Of a stretch of DNA of 6,543 nucleotides, positions 6,339 to 6,543 are shown piece after piece (the first letter of the stretch is position 1; the number at the start of each line of letters is the position of its first letter). This DNA comes from Chloroflexota bacterium. Its GTDB lineage: Bacteria; Chloroflexota; Dehalococcoidia; SZUA-161. The notes under the pieces were generated by a model. The model did not search any database, was not told where the DNA came from, and saw only the letters and a list, made by a program, of their open reading frames with translations. Made by a program: the position numbers and the translations under genes. The DNA is taken from the NCBI GenBank assembly GCA_030668425.1, contig DAOUTY010000100.1, forward strand, positions 1-6,543, written 5' to 3'.

Positions 6339-6344
6339 TGAAAC

Positions 6345-6500
6345 ATGGGCCCGCTGGAAGGAATAAGAGTCCTGGACCTGTCGAAATACGGGCCAAGCAG
6401 GTATTGTTCCATGATCCTCGGTGATCTTGGCGCTGAGGTAATTGTGGTAGAATACCTACCGGTGGAGATGGTACGAGCCACACTTTTTAACCGATTATAA
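6345..6500 (+). pseudogene. Broken CaiB/BaiF-family gene, N-terminal fragment
   Basis: The ATG at 6345 opens a 51-codon frame ending at TAA 6498-6500. Residues 1-36 are a typical start of this superfamily: MGPLEGIRVLDL, YGPSRYCSMILGDLGAEVIVVE. Full-length members have about 360-400 residues. After E36 (codon 6450-6452) the similarity stops in this frame. A different frame starting at CCT 6455 reads PTGGDGTSH, close to the P-GGD-T stretch that normally follows VE. Two extra bases at 6453-6454 would therefore explain the break. That second frame also hits TAA at 6488-6490, and no family sequence is visible in any frame to the window end, so the gene appears truncated as well as shifted. It is a paralogue of the racemase-like protein at 4105 but lacks its GPGP motif (GPSR here). 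A sequencing or assembly error near the edge cannot be excluded. Confidence 0.65.
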
Positions 6501-6543
6501 ATAACTGAATGCATGTATTATGAACTGGTATGTCCGCTGTTAG

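Noticed and set aside
6513..6543. ATG at 6513 opening a frame that runs to the window end
   Set aside because: It covers only ten codons, lacks a convincing ribosome binding site and has no recognisable sequence; it cannot be judged without the next bases.

Overview
The window looks like bacterial chromosome, probably from an environmental lineage rich in acyl-CoA enzymes. Start-proximal Shine-Dalgarno sites, a sigma70-like promoter and tight same-strand gene packing point to Bacteria. The gene content and the G/C-rich dispersed hairpins at the left edge are reminiscent of Chloroflexota (Dehalococcoidia) or Desulfobacterota genomes. That is an impression from gene style, not a taxonomic assignment.

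Layout: bases 1-162 hold two G/C-rich hairpins, a canonical G-quadruplex motif, and a convincing promoter (TTGACT, 17 bp, TGG-TACATT) overlapped by a 6+6 inverted repeat that could be an operator. Bases 163-5280 are four co-directional genes spaced 24, 61 and 56 nt apart, very probably one operon. They encode (1) an HMG-CoA-synthase-fold protein fused to a DUF35 zinc-ribbon/OB-fold domain, (2) an SCP-x type thiolase, (3) an acyl-CoA dehydrogenase, and (4) a CaiB/BaiF-superfamily protein whose active-site residues match alpha-methylacyl-CoA racemase better than CoA-transferases. Bases 5281-5511 are an AT-rich intergenic region. Bases 5512-6261 encode an unrelated NYN (PIN-like RNase) plus OST-HTH/LOTUS protein, visibly more AT-rich than the operon. 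Bases 6345-6500 are the first ~36 codons of a second CaiB/BaiF gene, which then loses its frame and ends early.

How the genes may work together: racemase, acyl-CoA dehydrogenase and SCP-x thiolase are the set used for beta-oxidation of alpha-methyl-branched acyl-CoAs. The DUF35 domain is known to bridge thiolases to partner enzymes, as in the archaeal thiolase/HMG-CoA synthase/DUF35 complex, BbsAB of anaerobic toluene degradation, and the Ltp2-ChsH2 aldolase complex of steroid side-chain degradation. No enoyl-CoA hydratase or hydroxyacyl-CoA dehydrogenase is present, so those steps would be encoded elsewhere.

The most unusual point is that the HMG-CoA-synthase-like domain appears to lack the Cys, Glu and His catalytic residues of true HMG-CoA synthases. 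It may be a scaffold or a diverged enzyme working with the thiolase. The acyl-CoA dehydrogenase also carries Asp where the usual catalytic Glu is expected. Substrate and direction of the pathway cannot be read from the sequence.
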